A model generated the notes under the pieces. It was not told the origin of the DNA and did no database searches. It saw nothing but the letters and a program-made list of their open reading frames with translations. A stretch of 13,274 nt of DNA from Acidobacteriota bacterium (lineage in GTDB: Bacteria; Acidobacteriota; UBA6911), in contig JAIRVC010000136.1 of assembly GCA_031254095.1 (NCBI GenBank), forward strand, positions 1 to 13,274, written 5' to 3'. Position numbers and translations under genes: made by a program. Below, piece after piece: positions 13,002 through 13,274 of the stretch; the stretch's first letter is position 1; the number at the start of each line of letters is the position of its first letter.

Positions 13002-13274
13002 TTATTCTTCGTTTGTTACAAGGTTGATGAACACATCCTCAAGGCTCATGGAGACGGAACGAAGCTCCAGCAATCCCCAACCGCTGTTGACGATTTCAGC
13101 CGCAAGAGTTCTCCGCAGGTCGGTGTTCAACGGGCATTCCACGATATAGTTTAAAATCGGCGCGTCCGTATATCCGGCATCTTCCGGATTTTGCGGATTT
13201 TGCGTATCTTGCGTATCTTGCGCCTCGACGGTCAGCACGCCGCCGATTTGCAGCAGCTTCTCGCGCACTTCGTC
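13002..13274 (-). CDS. ABC-2 transporter ATP-binding subunit, C-terminal fragment
   Basis: The frame is open through the right edge (codons GAC GAA precede the GTG at 13268), so only the last ~91 residues are present; Walker A, signature and Walker B all lie outside the window. The visible part is the C-terminal regulatory extension seen on GldA/CcmA-type ATPases: VREKLLQIGGVLTVEA, a low-complexity Gln/Asp/Pro/Asn linker, YIVECPLNTDLRRTLAAEIV, and the typical end SMSLEDVFINLVTNEE. Its TAA is 17 nt before the permease ATG. The assignment rests on this C-terminal pattern and on the order ATPase-permease-GldG-DUF4340. Confidence 0.8.
   Translation of the reverse strand, partial: DEVREKLLQIGGVLTVEAQDTQDTQNPQNPEDAGYTDAPILNYIVECPLNTDLRRTLAAEIVNSGWGLLELRSVSMSLEDVFINLVTNEE
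13182..13226 (-). repeat. Five-unit 9-bp minisatellite inside the ABC ATPase gene
   Basis: On the plus strand the units are TTCCGGATT, TTGCGGATT, TTGCGTATC, TTGCGTATC and TTGCGCCTC (13182-13226), with two neighbouring units identical. Being a multiple of three, the array stays in frame and encodes a run of TQD/PQN-like triplets (QDTQDTQNPQNP) in the linker between two C-terminal segments. The unit number may vary between strains without breaking the gene. Confidence 0.75.

Noticed and set aside
12298..13149. 283-codon plus-strand frame opposite the ABC-2 permease and ATPase
   Set aside because: It runs antisense to clear genes; the product is Arg/Lys/Gln-rich with no recognisable domain, as expected of a shadow frame.
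9204..13274. Gld-type operon as proof of gliding motility
   Set aside because: GldA/F/G-DUF4340 operons occur widely in non-gliding bacteria, and no other gliding genes are in view.

Overview
The window looks like chromosomal DNA of a diderm (Gram-negative) bacterium. It encodes a membrane-anchored two-PDZ periplasmic protease, a likely lipoprotein phosphate-binding protein, and an ABC-2 transporter of the GldA/GldF/GldG type followed by a DUF4340 protein. The lineage cannot be fixed from sequence alone; Deltaproteobacteria-like and PVC-like groups are both plausible. Coding density is high, but the gaps are rich in repeats.

Layout: (1) 1-1502 (+), the C-terminal two thirds of the RNA-binding protein Tex, entering from the left edge. 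(2) 1503-2062, a repeat-filled gap with no gene. (3) 2063-3700 (+), a Do/HtrA-family serine protease. (4) 3701-4061, a second repeat-filled gap that ends in a possible promoter. (5) 4062-8981 (+), a complete phosphate uptake operon pstS-pstC-pstA-pstB-pstB-phoU. Genes from pstC to the second pstB are packed with 0-11 nt gaps. (6) 8982-9203, the gap between convergent genes, almost entirely made of hairpin elements. (7) 9204-13274 (-), a four-gene operon read right to left: ABC ATPase (runs off the right edge), ABC-2 permease, GldG-like protein, DUF4340 protein.

How the genes work together: PstS captures phosphate in the periplasm, PstC and PstA form the channel, two different PstB ATPases drive it, and PhoU couples transport to Pho signalling. 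No phoR or phoB is in the window. The minus-strand operon should encode a second, unrelated ABC machine of unknown substrate. Its two auxiliary proteins have large soluble domains, probably outside the cytoplasm.

The most interesting observation is in the two PstB subunits. The first keeps the LSGGQ signature but has lost the Q-loop Gln and the H-loop His. The second keeps Q and H but has lost the signature (LTLEQ). The losses are complementary, so a heterodimer would have one consensus and one degenerate ATP site. This arrangement is known for asymmetric ABC exporters but is unexpected for PstB, which normally forms a homodimer. The second notable point is a family of fold-back repeats with GGAAACGCTGATTA ends. 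They lie at the 3' ends of the second pstB, phoU and the DUF4340 gene and abut or supply their stop codons. A separate family of three dispersed repeats, each carrying tandem TGAYCAC heptamers, fills the gaps after tex and htrA.
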